Shown here one piece after another: positions 1-14,100 of a stretch of DNA of 64,000 nucleotides (within the stretch, counting starts at the first letter, position 1; every line of letters starts with the position of its first letter). This stretch comes from Glycomyces luteolus (lineage in GTDB: Bacteria > Actinomycetota > Actinomycetes > Mycobacteriales > Micromonosporaceae). The DNA lies in contig NZ_JAPZVP010000004.1 of assembly GCF_027622875.1 (NCBI RefSeq), positions 204,217 through 268,216 on the forward strand. The letters are read 5' to 3'. The position numbers and the translations under genes were made by a program. The notes under the pieces were generated by a model. It did no database searches. It was not told where the DNA came from and saw nothing but the letters and a program-made list of their open reading frames with translations.

Positions 1-934
1 TGCCGGTGGCGGCTTCGGTGAGCAGTTCCGCGGAGCGCCGGCTCGCCTGCCTGCCGCCGCAGGCCTCGACGAGGTCGGCGGCGCGGCGGAGTTCGGCCTC
101 GGTGAGCTGCCCGGTGGCGCCGTAGATCGCGGCGAGCTCGGACGCGTCGGGATGCCCCGAGTCGAGCGCCGCGGTCACCGGGAGCGACTTCTTGCGGTTG
201 CGCAGGTCCGAGTACACGGCCTTGCCGGTCACCGCCGGGTCGCCCCAGATCCCCAGCAGGTCGTCCACGTGCTGGAACGCCAGCCCGAGGCGGTAGCCGA
301 AGTCCCGCAGCGCGTCCACCTGCTGCGGGGTGCCGCCGCCGAAGAGCGCCCCGAGCGCGGTCGCGCAGCCCATGAGCGAGGCCGTCTTCGCCTCGGACAT
401 CGCGACGCATTCGGCGAGCTCGACCCGGTCGCGGCTCTCGAACCGCGTGTCGGCGAGCTGCCCTTCGATGAGGGCCCGCACGGTCTGCGCGAGGAGGCTC
501 GTGCCCGCCGGGACCCGGTCGCCGCCGGATTCGGCGATGATCTCGAACGCCAGCGCGTGCAGGGCGTCGCCGACGAGGATCGCGTCGTTGACGCCGTAGA
601 CCTTCCAGGCGGTCGGGCGGTGCCGCCGCAGGCTGTCGCGGTCGATGATGTCGTCGTGGATGAGGGAGAAGTTGTGGACCATCTCGACGGCCACGGCCGC
701 CGGGACGGCCTGCCGCCAGCCCGCTTCGCTGCCGACCGCCTTGGCGGCCAGCAGGGTCAGGAGCGGCCGCAGGGCCTTGCCGGAGTTGGCCTGGACGGGC
801 GAGCCGGAGGCGTCGGTCCAGCCGAAGTGGTAGGCCGCGATGCGCGCGGCGGGGGCCGGGAGCCGGGCGGCGGCGGCGCGGAGTCCCGCGTCGACGGCCT
901 CGCGGGCGGCGGTGTGGTCGGTCAGGACGGTCAT
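1..934 (-). CDS. Polyprenyl (isoprenyl) diphosphate synthase, probable encapsulin cargo, C-terminus off window
   Basis: Trans-type isoprenyl diphosphate synthase, which chains C5 units onto an allylic diphosphate. The first Asp-rich motif DDIID is at residues 94-98, following NFSLIH, and the second Asp-rich region reads DDLLGIWGD. The ATG has a GGGAGG ribosome site 7 bases upstream. The gene runs off the left edge, so about the last tenth or more is missing. It lies directly downstream of the encapsulin shell gene on the same strand with a 124-base gap holding two hairpins. Polyprenyl transferases are an established cargo class of family 2B encapsulins, so I infer that this enzyme is the cargo. 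No long disordered N-terminal loading segment is visible; a C-terminal one could lie outside the window. Chain length of the product cannot be told. Confidence 0.9.
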   Translation of the reverse strand, partial: MTVLTDHTAAREAVDAGLRAAAARLPAPAARIAAYHFGWTDASGSPVQANSGKALRPLLTLLAAKAVGSEAGWRQAVPAAVAVEMVHNFSLIHDDIIDRDSLRRHRPTAWKVYGVNDAILVGDALHALAFEIIAESGGDRVPAGTSLLAQTVRALIEGQLADTRFESRDRVELAECVAMSEAKTASLMGCATALGALFGGGTPQQVDALRDFGYRLGLAFQHVDDLLGIWGDPAVTGKAVYSDLRNRKKSLPVTAALDSGHPDASELAAIYGATGQLTEAELRRAADLVEACGGRQASRRSAELLTEAATG

Positions 935-982
935 GCGGGGCCTCCCTGGGCGGCGGGGTCTGCGGGGAACGCGTTGGCGTTA

Positions 983-1011
983 GGGGGTGCCCGGGCATCC
1001 CGGACACCCCC
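983..1011 (-). terminator. Hairpin, second of two between encapsulin and polyprenyl synthase
   Basis: Inverted repeat with 13-base arms (983-995 and 999-1011), one mismatch and a three-base loop. It has no T-run on the minus strand, so it is more likely an attenuator or RNA-processing/stability element than a complete rho-independent terminator. It is the nearer hairpin to the polyprenyl synthase start. Confidence 0.5.
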
Positions 1012-1016
1012 TGGGG

Positions 1017-1054
1017 CCCGGGCGGCCGCCCAAGTGCGGGGGCGGCCGCCCGGG
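1017..1054 (-). terminator. Strong GC hairpin directly after the encapsulin stop codon
   Basis: Perfect 15-base arms (1017-1031 and 1040-1054) around an 8-base loop, beginning 4 bases after the encapsulin stop. Each arm is itself nearly palindromic (GGCGGCCGCC). No U-tract follows. Such a stem would reduce but not abolish readthrough, a usual way to make far more shell protein than enzyme from one transcript. Confidence 0.55.
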
Positions 1055-1058
1055 ATTC

Positions 1059-2486
1059 TCAGCGTCCGATCTCGACGTGCTCGAGGATGCCGAGCGCGTC
1101 CGGGACCAGGACCGCGACGGAGTAGTAGGCGCTCACGAGGTAGGACATGACGGCCTTCTCGTCGATGCCCATGAACCGCACGGAGAGCCCGGGCTCGTAC
1201 TCGTCGGGCAGGCCGGTCTGGTGCAGGCCGACGACGCCCTGGTCGGCTTCGCCGGTGCGCATGCAGAGGATCGAGGTGGTGCGCGCCGAGGTGATCGGGA
1301 TCTTGTTGCACGGCAGGATCGGGATGCCCCGCCATGCCGGGATGTGGTGCCCGTGGAAGTCCACCGTGTTCGGGTAGATGCCGCGCTTGGTGCATTCGCG
1401 GCCGAACGCGGCGATCGCCTTCGGGTGGGCGAGGAGGAACTCGGGCTTGCGGCGGCGGCTGATGAGCTCGTCCATGTCGTCCGGGGTGGGCGGCCCGGAG
1501 CGGGTGGGGATGCGCTGGCTCAGCGCCGCGTTGTGCAGGAGTCCGAACTCCTTGTTGTTCACCATCTGGTCCTCCTGCTGCTCGCGCAGGGCTTCCACGG
1601 TGAGCCGCAGCTGCTGCTCCATCTGGTTCATCGGCTTGTTGTAGAGGTCCGCGACGCGGGTGTGGACGCGCAGCACCGTCTGTGCCACCGACAGCTCGTA
1701 CTCGCGGGGCGTGAGCTCGTAGTCGACGAACGTGCGCGGCAGGTCCGGTTCGCCGGTGTGGCCGGCCGCGATGGCGATCGCCGACTCGCCGTGCTTGTTC
1801 GTGTTCGCCGAGCGGACGGCCTCCCGGAACTGCTCCAGATGCGACGCGAGCGCCGGGATGCGCTCCACGAGCTCGGCGACTGCGGCGGCAGGGAGGGTGA
1901 GCACGGTGACCGGGGTCGCCGCGATGACGTCGTGGTCCCACACTGGATCGTCTTCGGTGAGGACCTCGTCGCCGAAGTGGTCGCCGTCGACCATGAGCCC
2001 GAGCGAGGCCTGGTCCCCGAAGGGCCCGGAGCCGAACTGCTCGACGCGGCCGTGCGCGATGAGGTGCAGCCCGTCGACGGGCCGGCCCTGCTGCGCCAGG
2101 TGCTCGCCGGCCTGGATCTCGCGCTGCTCGAAGCGGTCGGCCAGCGCGGTCAGGACTTCCTCGTCGTCGATGCCGCGCAGGTGCGCGATCTCGCCGAGCT
2201 CGGTGGGGATGACGCGGACGGCGTCGCCCTCGCTGGTGAACTCGACGCGCCCGTCCCCGACGGTGTGGGTCAGCCGCCGGTTGACGCGGAACGCGCCGCC
2301 CTGGGTCTGCACCCACGGGAGGATCTTCAGGAGCCACCGGGAGGTGATCTCCTGCATCTGCGGTGCCGACTTGGTGGTGCTGGCGAGATTTCGGGCGGCG
2401 GCGGTGCTGAGGCTGGTCTGGGGCTGCTGTCCGTTCGAGGTCTGATGGGGGGCGGCCGAGGTGTTGTCGACGACGGAGTCGGTCAT
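1059..2486 (-). CDS. Family 2B encapsulin nanocompartment shell protein (EshA type)
   Basis: 475-residue shell protein. Residues 1-50 are a Ser/Thr/Gln-rich N-terminal arm. Residues about 105-220 are a cyclic-nucleotide-binding-like (Crp/Fnr) domain inserted in the coat fold, and the remainder is the HK97-type coat domain, including the stretch [20 protein letters not shown] and the C-terminal [20 protein letters not shown]. This architecture is that of Streptomyces EshA and the family 2B encapsulins, which form icosahedral protein shells around terpenoid enzymes. The start has AGGAAG about 8 bases upstream. Its neighbours are a polyprenyl synthase (downstream, same strand) and a geosmin synthase (same strand, 3.8 kb upstream), which supports a terpenoid compartment. 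Whether the insert binds cAMP or another ligand is not visible from sequence. Confidence 0.93.
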   Translation of the reverse strand: MTDSVVDNTSAAPHQTSNGQQPQTSLSTAAARNLASTTKSAPQMQEITSRWLLKILPWVQTQGGAFRVNRRLTHTVGDGRVEFTSEGDAVRVIPTELGEIAHLRGIDDEEVLTALADRFEQREIQAGEHLAQQGRPVDGLHLIAHGRVEQFGSGPFGDQASLGLMVDGDHFGDEVLTEDDPVWDHDVIAATPVTVLTLPAAAVAELVERIPALASHLEQFREAVRSANTNKHGESAIAIAAGHTGEPDLPRTFVDYELTPREYELSVAQTVLRVHTRVADLYNKPMNQMEQQLRLTVEALREQQEDQMVNNKEFGLLHNAALSQRIPTRSGPPTPDDMDELISRRRKPEFLLAHPKAIAAFGRECTKRGIYPNTVDFHGHHIPAWRGIPILPCNKIPITSARTTSILCMRTGEADQGVVGLHQTGLPDEYEPGLSVRFMGIDEKAVMSYLVSAYYSVAVLVPDALGILEHVEIGR

Positions 2487-2496
2487 GCTCGCACTT

Positions 2497-2509
2497 CCTC
2501 ACGTTGAGG
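2497..2509 (-). promoter_or_regulatory. Small stem overlapping the encapsulin ribosome-binding site
   Basis: Five-base arms (CCTCA / TGAGG) with a CGT loop pair part of the AGGAAG-containing leader immediately before the encapsulin start. On the transcript this could mask the ribosome site. An AT-rich TATGAT hexamer at 2529-2534 (minus strand) could be the -10 of the encapsulin promoter, although no clear -35 accompanies it. Confidence 0.3.
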
Positions 2510-2541
2510 TGGTTAAGGGTCTCCTAACATCATATTTCGCA

Positions 2542-6688
<4,147 letters not shown>

Positions 6689-9600
6689 GTGACGAGCCCC
6701 CGTCCTCGCCGCCGCCTCAGGCAGGCCTTGATTGTCGGTCTAGCCTCTGTGACGATCTTTGGAACAGTCCGAACACTCCCTGCACTCGGACAGGAGGCCG
6801 ACGACGCTGCCTGCGCGGACTCTGAAGGCCTGCTGCAGGAATCGGACGAGTCCGCGGCGCTCGACCTTGCGGTGGCGTGCGACGCCGAGGTCCTGATCGG
6901 GGACTCGTGGGTTTACGACGCACGTTCGCTCGCGCAGCCCGACGGTACGATCGCCACGGAGTTCTATGCCGAGCCGCAGTGGGTGCCGGACGGAAACGGC
7001 GAGTGGACAGACGTCGACCCGACAGTGGCGGTGGCGGATGATGGTTCGCTTCGCTCCACGGCGACCGTCGCCGACCTGGAGTTCGGTACTGCGGGTGAAT
7101 TCGCGTTCGTGTCGGCCACGGGCGTGGACGGTGAGAAGGTTTCACTGAACTGGCCTGAGCCGCTTCCCGAGCCCGAACTCAACGGTGCGACCGTGGTTTA
7201 CCCCGAGGTCCTGCCGGGAGTCGACTTGGAGGTGTACTCCGACGTCTCCGACTTCTCCTACGCCCTTGTGGTGAAGACCCCCGAAGCAGCAGAGAGCGAA
7301 GCTCTGGACCGCATCGAGCTCGGCCTCGAAACCGAGGGGCTCACCGTGGACGCTGACGCAGAGGCCAATACCGCAGTCCTCACCGACGCCGAAGGCGAAC
7401 CGGCCTTCAGCGTCGCGAACCCCTGGATGTGGGACTCGTCCGGGATCGCTGAAGAGGCACCTGATCTGGCCGCTGAGATGGATCTTGAAATCGAGGCGGA
7501 TTCCCTTGCAGTGGTGCCGGACCAGAATCTGCTCACCGACCCCGAGGCCGTCTACCCGATCTACATCGACCCCGAGTTCACGTACGAGGGTCCGAACTTC
7601 GAGAACGCATTCTCCGAAGGGACAGGCATCACCTGCGGGACCGGTTCAGAAATGTGTACCGGCACCCAGACCTGGTCGAACGACCCCACCTACGGGTACT
7701 GGCGCTCGGCCATGAAGTTCAACGGGCTCGGCGTCCTCGCCAACCGCGACATTCAGCAGGCGACCGTATGGGTCACGCAGACCCACACCGGCGCCGCGGG
7801 CGCGACCCACACCGTGCGCCTGTACTCGATGGACTGGTTCGACTTCGCCGCGAATACGAGTTGGAACACCTTCAACGGCAAGCTCGTCGGCCAAGTCGCT
7901 TCAGCCTCGGTCGCAACATCGAACGGGCCGTCCGGAGAACCCGACCGGCAGATCCAGTGGGCGGACACCCGTACCGCGAACCGCATCCAGACACTCGTAG
8001 ACGGCGGCAGCACCACCGCGGTGTTCGCGGTCATATCCGGCGCCAACGGCGACCAGGAAGCCAACCGGAACTACTGGCGCAAGCTCAACCCGAGCACCGG
8101 ACGCCTGAAAGTCTGGCACGGACCCCTGAAACCCACCAACCTCAAGACCGGCACCGACAACTGCTCGACCTCCGCTCCCGGTCCCGTCATCAACACGCTC
8201 ACCCCGACGTTGTACCTCACCGCGCCGCCCGCACTCGAGACCTCGAACAAGATCAGCTTCTACGTGTACGAGCGCGACGGCGTCCACCCCAACGCGATCC
8301 AACAGATCGACGTAGGCAACGTCATTGAAAAGCAGGTTGTATCCGCCACGGTCGCAGTAGGGGAGCTCACCCGCGGCAAGACATACCGATGGCAGGCTCG
8401 GGCTTGGGATTCGGACAGCGCATCGTCTCGGTACAGCGATTTCACGTCGTACTGCTATTTCACGGTGAACCAGTTGCCGACCACTCCCACGAACCTGACA
8501 ACTGCGAATTTGGGCTGCGGCACCCAAACCTCCCCGACGCTAGTGACCACGTCCGCGCCACTCCTCTACGCGACGCCGAGCGACCCTGACGGGGGGAACG
8601 TGACGACGTGGATCCAGGCCTACAACGAATCGGGCACACTTCTCAAGGAGTACAAGCCTGCCGGGAAGAGCGGTGTCACCGCTAGCGCTACGACCTCGGC
8701 CGCAGATGGCCTATACAAGTGGCGCGCTGCAACTAGCGACCTCTTCGCCACGAGCGCCTGGTCGGGATACTGCTGGGTCCGAGTTGACACCACCGCGCCC
8801 GCGCCGCCGGACGTGGTGCAGGTGACCGAAACCCCCTCGATCGACAACCCGGTCGTGTTCGACCTGGTCGGCGACGCTGAAGTCAAGAGCTTCAAATACA
8901 GCTTCAACAGCGGCGCGGTGCAGAGCATCGCCGCCACCGGAGGCACCGCCACGATCTCGGTGACCCCGACCGGCAGCTCGATCAACTTCACCCTCGAAGT
9001 CTGGGCGAGCGACGCGGCCGTCGGCGTGCAGGGCAACACCTCCAGCAAGACCGTCTACGTCCTGACAGTGACTGCCCCGCAACCAGCTGAGGCGATTGGT
9101 GTGTGGCGTTTCGACGGCGACTCGCTCGACGACGCAGGTGAGCAGACGCTGACCCCGCTTGGGACTGCGATCACCGGCCCTGACGCGCAGGGGCGCCCGG
9201 ATGCGGCCGCGGTTTTCGACGGCAACAGCGATTCATGTCTGGCAACCACCGGACCGGTCGTCGACACCACCAGCTCTTTCACCATTGCCGGGTGGGTCAA
9301 GACTGATGCCGCCCCCGCCACTGAAGTCGCATTCATGGATGTCGCCGGCGTTACGAGGAGCAACATGAAGTTCCTCATGACTTCGGCGGGTCGGTGGGGC
9401 ATCGCCATGATCTCCGAGGACGGCGACGCGGCGACCTCCACCTCCGTGCAGGCCGACCCGGCCTTGACCCAATTCGGTCAATGGACCCACCTTGCCGGCG
9501 TCTACGACGCCGCGGCGGGACGACTCCGGCTCTACGTGAATGGAGTCCTCGCAAGCTCCAAGCCGCTCCCGTTCACTGCTTGGAAAGCCACTGGTGTCTT

Positions 9601-11089
9601 CTCGGTCGGTTGCGGTGTCAGCGCCCAGAACGGCCCCTTCAGCCCCTTCACCGGATCGGTGGATGAAGCGGTCCTGTTCCAGCAACCGCTGACCGGGGAC
9701 CAAGTCGCGGGGCTGATGACCGGCAGAGGCCTGCCTGCGGCGCTCCAGGCCTGGTATCCATTGCGCGGCGACGGTCTCGACCGCTCCGGACGAGGCGCTG
9801 ACCTGACTGGACTACCCGCGTCCCCGACCTGGGTGGCGGACCAGCACGGACGCTCGGCAAGTGCACTGCAGCTCGACGGCGCGACCTGCCCGACTGCCGG
9901 CGAAGTACCTGTCCGGACCGATGCCGCTTTCAGCGCCTCAGCCTGGGTGAAGCTCGACTCGGACCACCTCAACAGTCATCCTCGCGTCTTCAGCTTCGAC
10001 GGGGCCAACGCCTTCGCGGTCATGGCCAAGTACAACGCGACCTCCGACAAGTGGAGTCTTTCTGTCACTGCCGCGGACGCGGTCGGAAGTGCGTGGGGTG
10101 AAGGAGCCACCAGTAGCGCGATCGCTGCGGAGGAACTCTGGAACCAGATCACCGTAACGGTCGATCCCGCCAGCAACCAGGTGCAGCTGTTCGTCAACGG
10201 CGAGTTCTCCGATGACGGGAAGATATCCACCACGTGGAGTCCTTGGCGAGCAGGTCAGTTCACGGTCGGATGCGGTGAACCGACCAACGGATCGCAATCG
10301 GGACAGTGGCAGGGCGCGATCTCGGACGTCCGAGTCTGGCGCGGCGTGCTGAGCGCCGAGGAGATCGCATCGGCCCACACCAGCAAAGTCTCAGCCTGGG
10401 CCCTGGATGAACTCGGTACTTCCGCGGGCACGACTGACGAATGGGGTGCGAACACTCTCGCTTTCAACGGAACATACGAGTTCGGAGTCGACAGGCGGAA
10501 CTCCTGCGAATCAACGCTGCAACTGGCAGGCGAAGGCTGGGCCCAGACGACCGGGCCGGTGCTCACCACCGACGAGTCCTTCACAATCGCCTCCTGGGCG
10601 CGAGTGGACGACCTGGACGGCTATCGCACCGTCGCCATGCAGAGCGGAACCGCGCAAGCCGCGTTCGAAATCGGTTACAACCCCGAGTTCGGGGCCTTCC
10701 AGATGTCCATGGCACAACGCGACTCGACGGATACGACATGGGCACGGGTGTTGGCACTCGAGGCACCTGAGATGGACCCCGACACTGGACTCGGCAAGTG
10801 GTACCACCTGGTCGGCCAGGTCGACCTCGGCGCTGGCGTGATCCGACTCTTCGTCGACGGTCAGATGCAAGGGGAGGTCCCGATCGTCGATTCGCCCTGG
10901 CGTGCGACGGGCTCGCTGACAGTCGGCTCTTCGGCCCAACGCGACGGAGTCGTCCAGCACATGGTCGGTGCCATCGACAACGTGCAGACCTGGTCGGGCG
11001 TCCTTGATGAGGATTCGATCGCGCGGCTCTCGCGCGACCGGCCCGACTCCCCGCTGAACCCGAACGACGTCTACTGCCCGCCGTCCTGA
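6689..11089 (+). CDS. Large secreted LamG/DNRLRE-domain protein
   Basis: 1466 residues from a GTG with GGAG 11 bases upstream. The basic n-region (PRPRRRLRQ) and hydrophobic core (ALIVGLASVTIFGTV) form an export signal. Residues about 300-480 resemble DNRLRE modules, with Cys pairs and Trp (YGYWRSAMKFNG). Residues about 490-795 are Ig/FN3-like beta modules. Three LamG/concanavalin-like jellyrolls follow near residues 803, 1017 and 1230, each starting with W/Y-x-F/L-D-G-type strands and carrying FTIAGWVK or FTIASWAR motifs. It binds or displays rather than catalyses, as far as can be seen. It sits 101 bases upstream of the RHS gene on the same strand. LamG and RHS genes are commonly paired in actinomycetes, so a shared surface complex is a reasonable inference. 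Confidence 0.8.
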   Translation: MTSPRPRRRLRQALIVGLASVTIFGTVRTLPALGQEADDAACADSEGLLQESDESAALDLAVACDAEVLIGDSWVYDARSLAQPDGTIATEFYAEPQWVPDGNGEWTDVDPTVAVADDGSLRSTATVADLEFGTAGEFAFVSATGVDGEKVSLNWPEPLPEPELNGATVVYPEVLPGVDLEVYSDVSDFSYALVVKTPEAAESEALDRIELGLETEGLTVDADAEANTAVLTDAEGEPAFSVANPWMWDSSGIAEEAPDLAAEMDLEIEADSLAVVPDQNLLTDPEAVYPIYIDPEFTYEGPNFENAFSEGTGITCGTGSEMCTGTQTWSNDPTYGYWRSAMKFNGLGVLANRDIQQATVWVTQTHTGAAGATHTVRLYSMDWFDFAANTSWNTFNGKLVGQVASASVATSNGPSGEPDRQIQWADTRTANRIQTLVDGGSTTAVFAVISGANGDQEANRNYWRKLNPSTGRLKVWHGPLKPTNLKTGTDNCSTSAPGPVINTLTPTLYLTAPPALETSNKISFYVYERDGVHPNAIQQIDVGNVIEKQVVSATVAVGELTRGKTYRWQARAWDSDSASSRYSDFTSYCYFTVNQLPTTPTNLTTANLGCGTQTSPTLVTTSAPLLYATPSDPDGGNVTTWIQAYNESGTLLKEYKPAGKSGVTASATTSAADGLYKWRAATSDLFATSAWSGYCWVRVDTTAPAPPDVVQVTETPSIDNPVVFDLVGDAEVKSFKYSFNSGAVQSIAATGGTATISVTPTGSSINFTLEVWASDAAVGVQGNTSSKTVYVLTVTAPQPAEAIGVWRFDGDSLDDAGEQTLTPLGTAITGPDAQGRPDAAAVFDGNSDSCLATTGPVVDTTSSFTIAGWVKTDAAPATEVAFMDVAGVTRSNMKFLMTSAGRWGIAMISEDGDAATSTSVQADPALTQFGQWTHLAGVYDAAAGRLRLYVNGVLASSKPLPFTAWKATGVFSVGCGVSAQNGPFSPFTGSVDEAVLFQQPLTGDQVAGLMTGRGLPAALQAWYPLRGDGLDRSGRGADLTGLPASPTWVADQHGRSASALQLDGATCPTAGEVPVRTDAAFSASAWVKLDSDHLNSHPRVFSFDGANAFAVMAKYNATSDKWSLSVTAADAVGSAWGEGATSSAIAAEELWNQITVTVDPASNQVQLFVNGEFSDDGKISTTWSPWRAGQFTVGCGEPTNGSQSGQWQGAISDVRVWRGVLSAEEIASAHTSKVSAWALDELGTSAGTTDEWGANTLAFNGTYEFGVDRRNSCESTLQLAGEGWAQTTGPVLTTDESFTIASWARVDDLDGYRTVAMQSGTAQAAFEIGYNPEFGAFQMSMAQRDSTDTTWARVLALEAPEMDPDTGLGKWYHLVGQVDLGAGVIRLFVDGQMQGEVPIVDSPWRATGSLTVGSSAQRDGVVQHMVGAIDNVQTWSGVLDEDSIARLSRDRPDSPLNPNDVYCPPS

Positions 11090-11110
11090 CCCTACGGACC
11101 GGAAATCATA

Positions 11111-11145
11111 TCGGCGGGGTGGCCTCGTACAGGCCGCCCCACCGA
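11111..11145 (+). terminator. Hairpin between the LamG and RHS genes
   Basis: 15-base arms (11111-11125 and 11131-11145) with one mismatch and one G-U pair, loop CGTAC. No T-run follows, so it may attenuate rather than end transcription into the RHS gene. Confidence 0.4.
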
Positions 11146-11190
11146 CCGCGATCCTCCAATGCCCCTCGCCCCCTTGAGAAAGGCCCAACG

Positions 11191-14100
11191 ATGAGACTCG
11201 GAGCCCGGGAATCGTGGTACCGGACCGGCAAGACGGCCGTCCGGAACGCCACTGCCTTGGTCTTGGCGGCCGCCTCAGCGCTGTTCGCGTACCAGACTCC
11301 TGCCGAAGCGCAGTCAGGCGCGACCAACGCGGATGTCGGCACTCCTGTCTCAACCTCACCAGTGACCACTACCACCGTGGATCTGAAGTCCGAAGGGTTG
11401 GCAACCGACTCCGGGCAGATCAGCGTGCCCGCTTCAGGAAGCTCTGGCGGCAGCGGTGCGACCGGCGACTGGTCCGCAACGGACCTGTCGAACGCCGGTT
11501 CCTGGTCGCAAGGCGACTCGAGCGGTGGATTCTCCTACTACTACGGGCTCGAACTTCCCCCAGCCGAGGGACCGGTACCGGATGTCGGCCTCTCGTACTC
11601 CTCGCAAGCGGTCGATGGACACACGTCGTCGTCGAACACACAGTCCGGCCTCATCGGTGACGGATGGTCCTACACACCTGGGTTCGTCGAACGCACCTAC
11701 GCCTCCTGTGCGAGCGACGCAGGCGGCAACACTCCAGTCGCGACCGCGGACCAGTGCTGGGACGGGACTTCCCCCACGGTGACGCTGGCACTCGAGGGCG
11801 CCAACTCGGCCCTGGTCTTCGACGATGCAACCGATAAGTGGGTTGCCGCAGCCGATCCGAACTGGAAGGTCGAACTCCTCGGCTCAGCGGCCACATCGAC
11901 CTCGGGGACAAGCGAGCGCTGGCAGGTGACTACTGCTGACGGAACGGTGTACACGTTCGGCGCGCGCGCCGCGAATACAGGGTCACGGTTGACGATGCCG
12001 GTGTTCGGCAACCATTCTGGGGAGCCCTGCTACAAGACCGACGACTTCAAAGGTTCAGGTTGTACGCAGGCCTACCGGTGGATGCTCGACGAAATCACGG
12101 ACGTGCTCGGCAACCGGGTCCGATTCGAATGGACGACCGAGACTGGGCACTACGGTGTCGCGGCGGACAAGGACAAGCGGATGCCGTTCATCCGCTCCTC
12201 GCGACTGACGCGGATCGACCTCGGGCTGCGCAAGGACGACACCACGGTTCAGTCTGGGCGGGTGGTTTTCAACTACGCGGATCGATGCACCTCGGACTGC
12301 TACAACACCGACGGCACCCCGAAGGTCGTCTCCTGGCCCGAGACGCCGTGGGACAAGGAATGCGCGGCAACGACCTGCGCCGACCTCTACGCCCCTGCAT
12401 TCTTCAACTCCAAGCGCCTCTCCGAGATCGCTACCTACGTTCCCGACGGCGGCGGCTACACGAAGGTCGACTCCTGGGCGCTCGTGCAGGAGTTCCTCGA
12501 CTACGGCGACGGCGAGGACACGGTCCTCTGGCTCAAGTCGATTCAGCACACCGGGCATGTCGGAGGCACCGAGTCGACGCCGCCGGTGACGTTCTCCGGA
12601 ATCGCCTTCCCGAACCGGGTCGAGCACTCCGAAGGCACGCCATCGATGTGGCGGACCCGCTTGACCACGATCGTCTCCGAGACCGGCGGTGTGACCGGTG
12701 TCTGGTATTCGGCGCCCGACTGCACTTGGGGCAACCTGCCGGACAAGGCGAACAACGCCAAGCGCTGCTACCCGGTGCTCTCCGAAGACGGCGAAGAGGA
12801 GTGGTTCCACAAGTACGTAGTCACCCAGGTGACCGAGTTCGACACCACCGGCGGTCAACTGCCGGAGCGCACCTATTTCGAGTACTCGAACGGCGGCACC
12901 ACCACGAGCCGTCTTTGGGCCTGGGACGACTCCGAGCACACCGACGATGAGCTGCGCACATACAACCAGTGGCGCGGCTACGCCGAGGTGGTGACCCGGA
13001 GCGGTGACTCGGCCGAGGACCAGCAGCTGGTCTCGCGGTCGCGCTACTACCGCGGCATGGACGGTCAGCCCGACACGGCGACTGGGACGGGATCGCGCTC
13101 CGCGACCATGACCGACGCCGTAGGCAACACGGTCACCGACTCGGAGGCCTTGGCGGGAGCCGAGTTCGAGACCGCAACGTACGACGGTTCGACCATCATC
13201 GGCACCACCGTCTACCGATACTGGACGAAGCTCGCGGCCGAGCGCGCGTACGACGGCGGCAGCCTCAAAGCCTGGTACGTTGGCGCGAACCGCATCGACA
13301 ACCGCGACCTGCTCGACAGTGCCACCGGGACTTGGGAACGGACCCGGACACTGATTGAACACGACGACCGGGGCCGGGAGACGGAAGTCTCGGACCTCGG
13401 CGATATCAGCGTCGCTGACGATCAGGAATGCTGGCGGACCACTTACGCCGACAACCCGAGTTTGAACCTGTACGAGGTGGTGCGCCGCGAGGAACTGGTA
13501 TCAGTCGACTGCGACCAAGCCGTCTCGTATCCCGATGACCTGGTCAGCGACACGGTCTATTACTACGACGGCGACACGACCGGCACAGCCGCCCCGACTA
13601 AGGCTCTGCCGACTTCCACCCTCGAAGCGAAGTCCCACAACGGGACCAGCGCTTCGTACATCCCGGTGGAGAGCACCACGTTCGACACGCTCGGGCGGGT
13701 CCTGACGTCGTCCGATGCGCTCGGCCAGACCACGACGACCGCGTACACCCCGTCGACCGGCGGTGTGCTCAAGTCGGTGCTGACCACGAACGCTTTGGGG
13801 CACAAATACACGGAGTACCTGGACGGCACCCGCGGATCGACGGTCAAGACCGTTGACGCGAACAACCGGATCACGGAGACGACCTACGACCCGCTCGGCC
13901 GGACCACCGCGGGCTGGCGCGAAGGCTGGTCCAAGTCCGGTCACCCGAACGTCCCGACCGTCGCGTACGACTACAACATCTCGAACTCGGCGCCCTCCTC
14001 GGTGACCACCTACGCGGTTACACCCTCGGGCTCGCAGCGACTCGACTCGGTCATGCTCTACGACTCGCTGTTGAGGGAGATCCAGTCTCAGTCGCCGACA

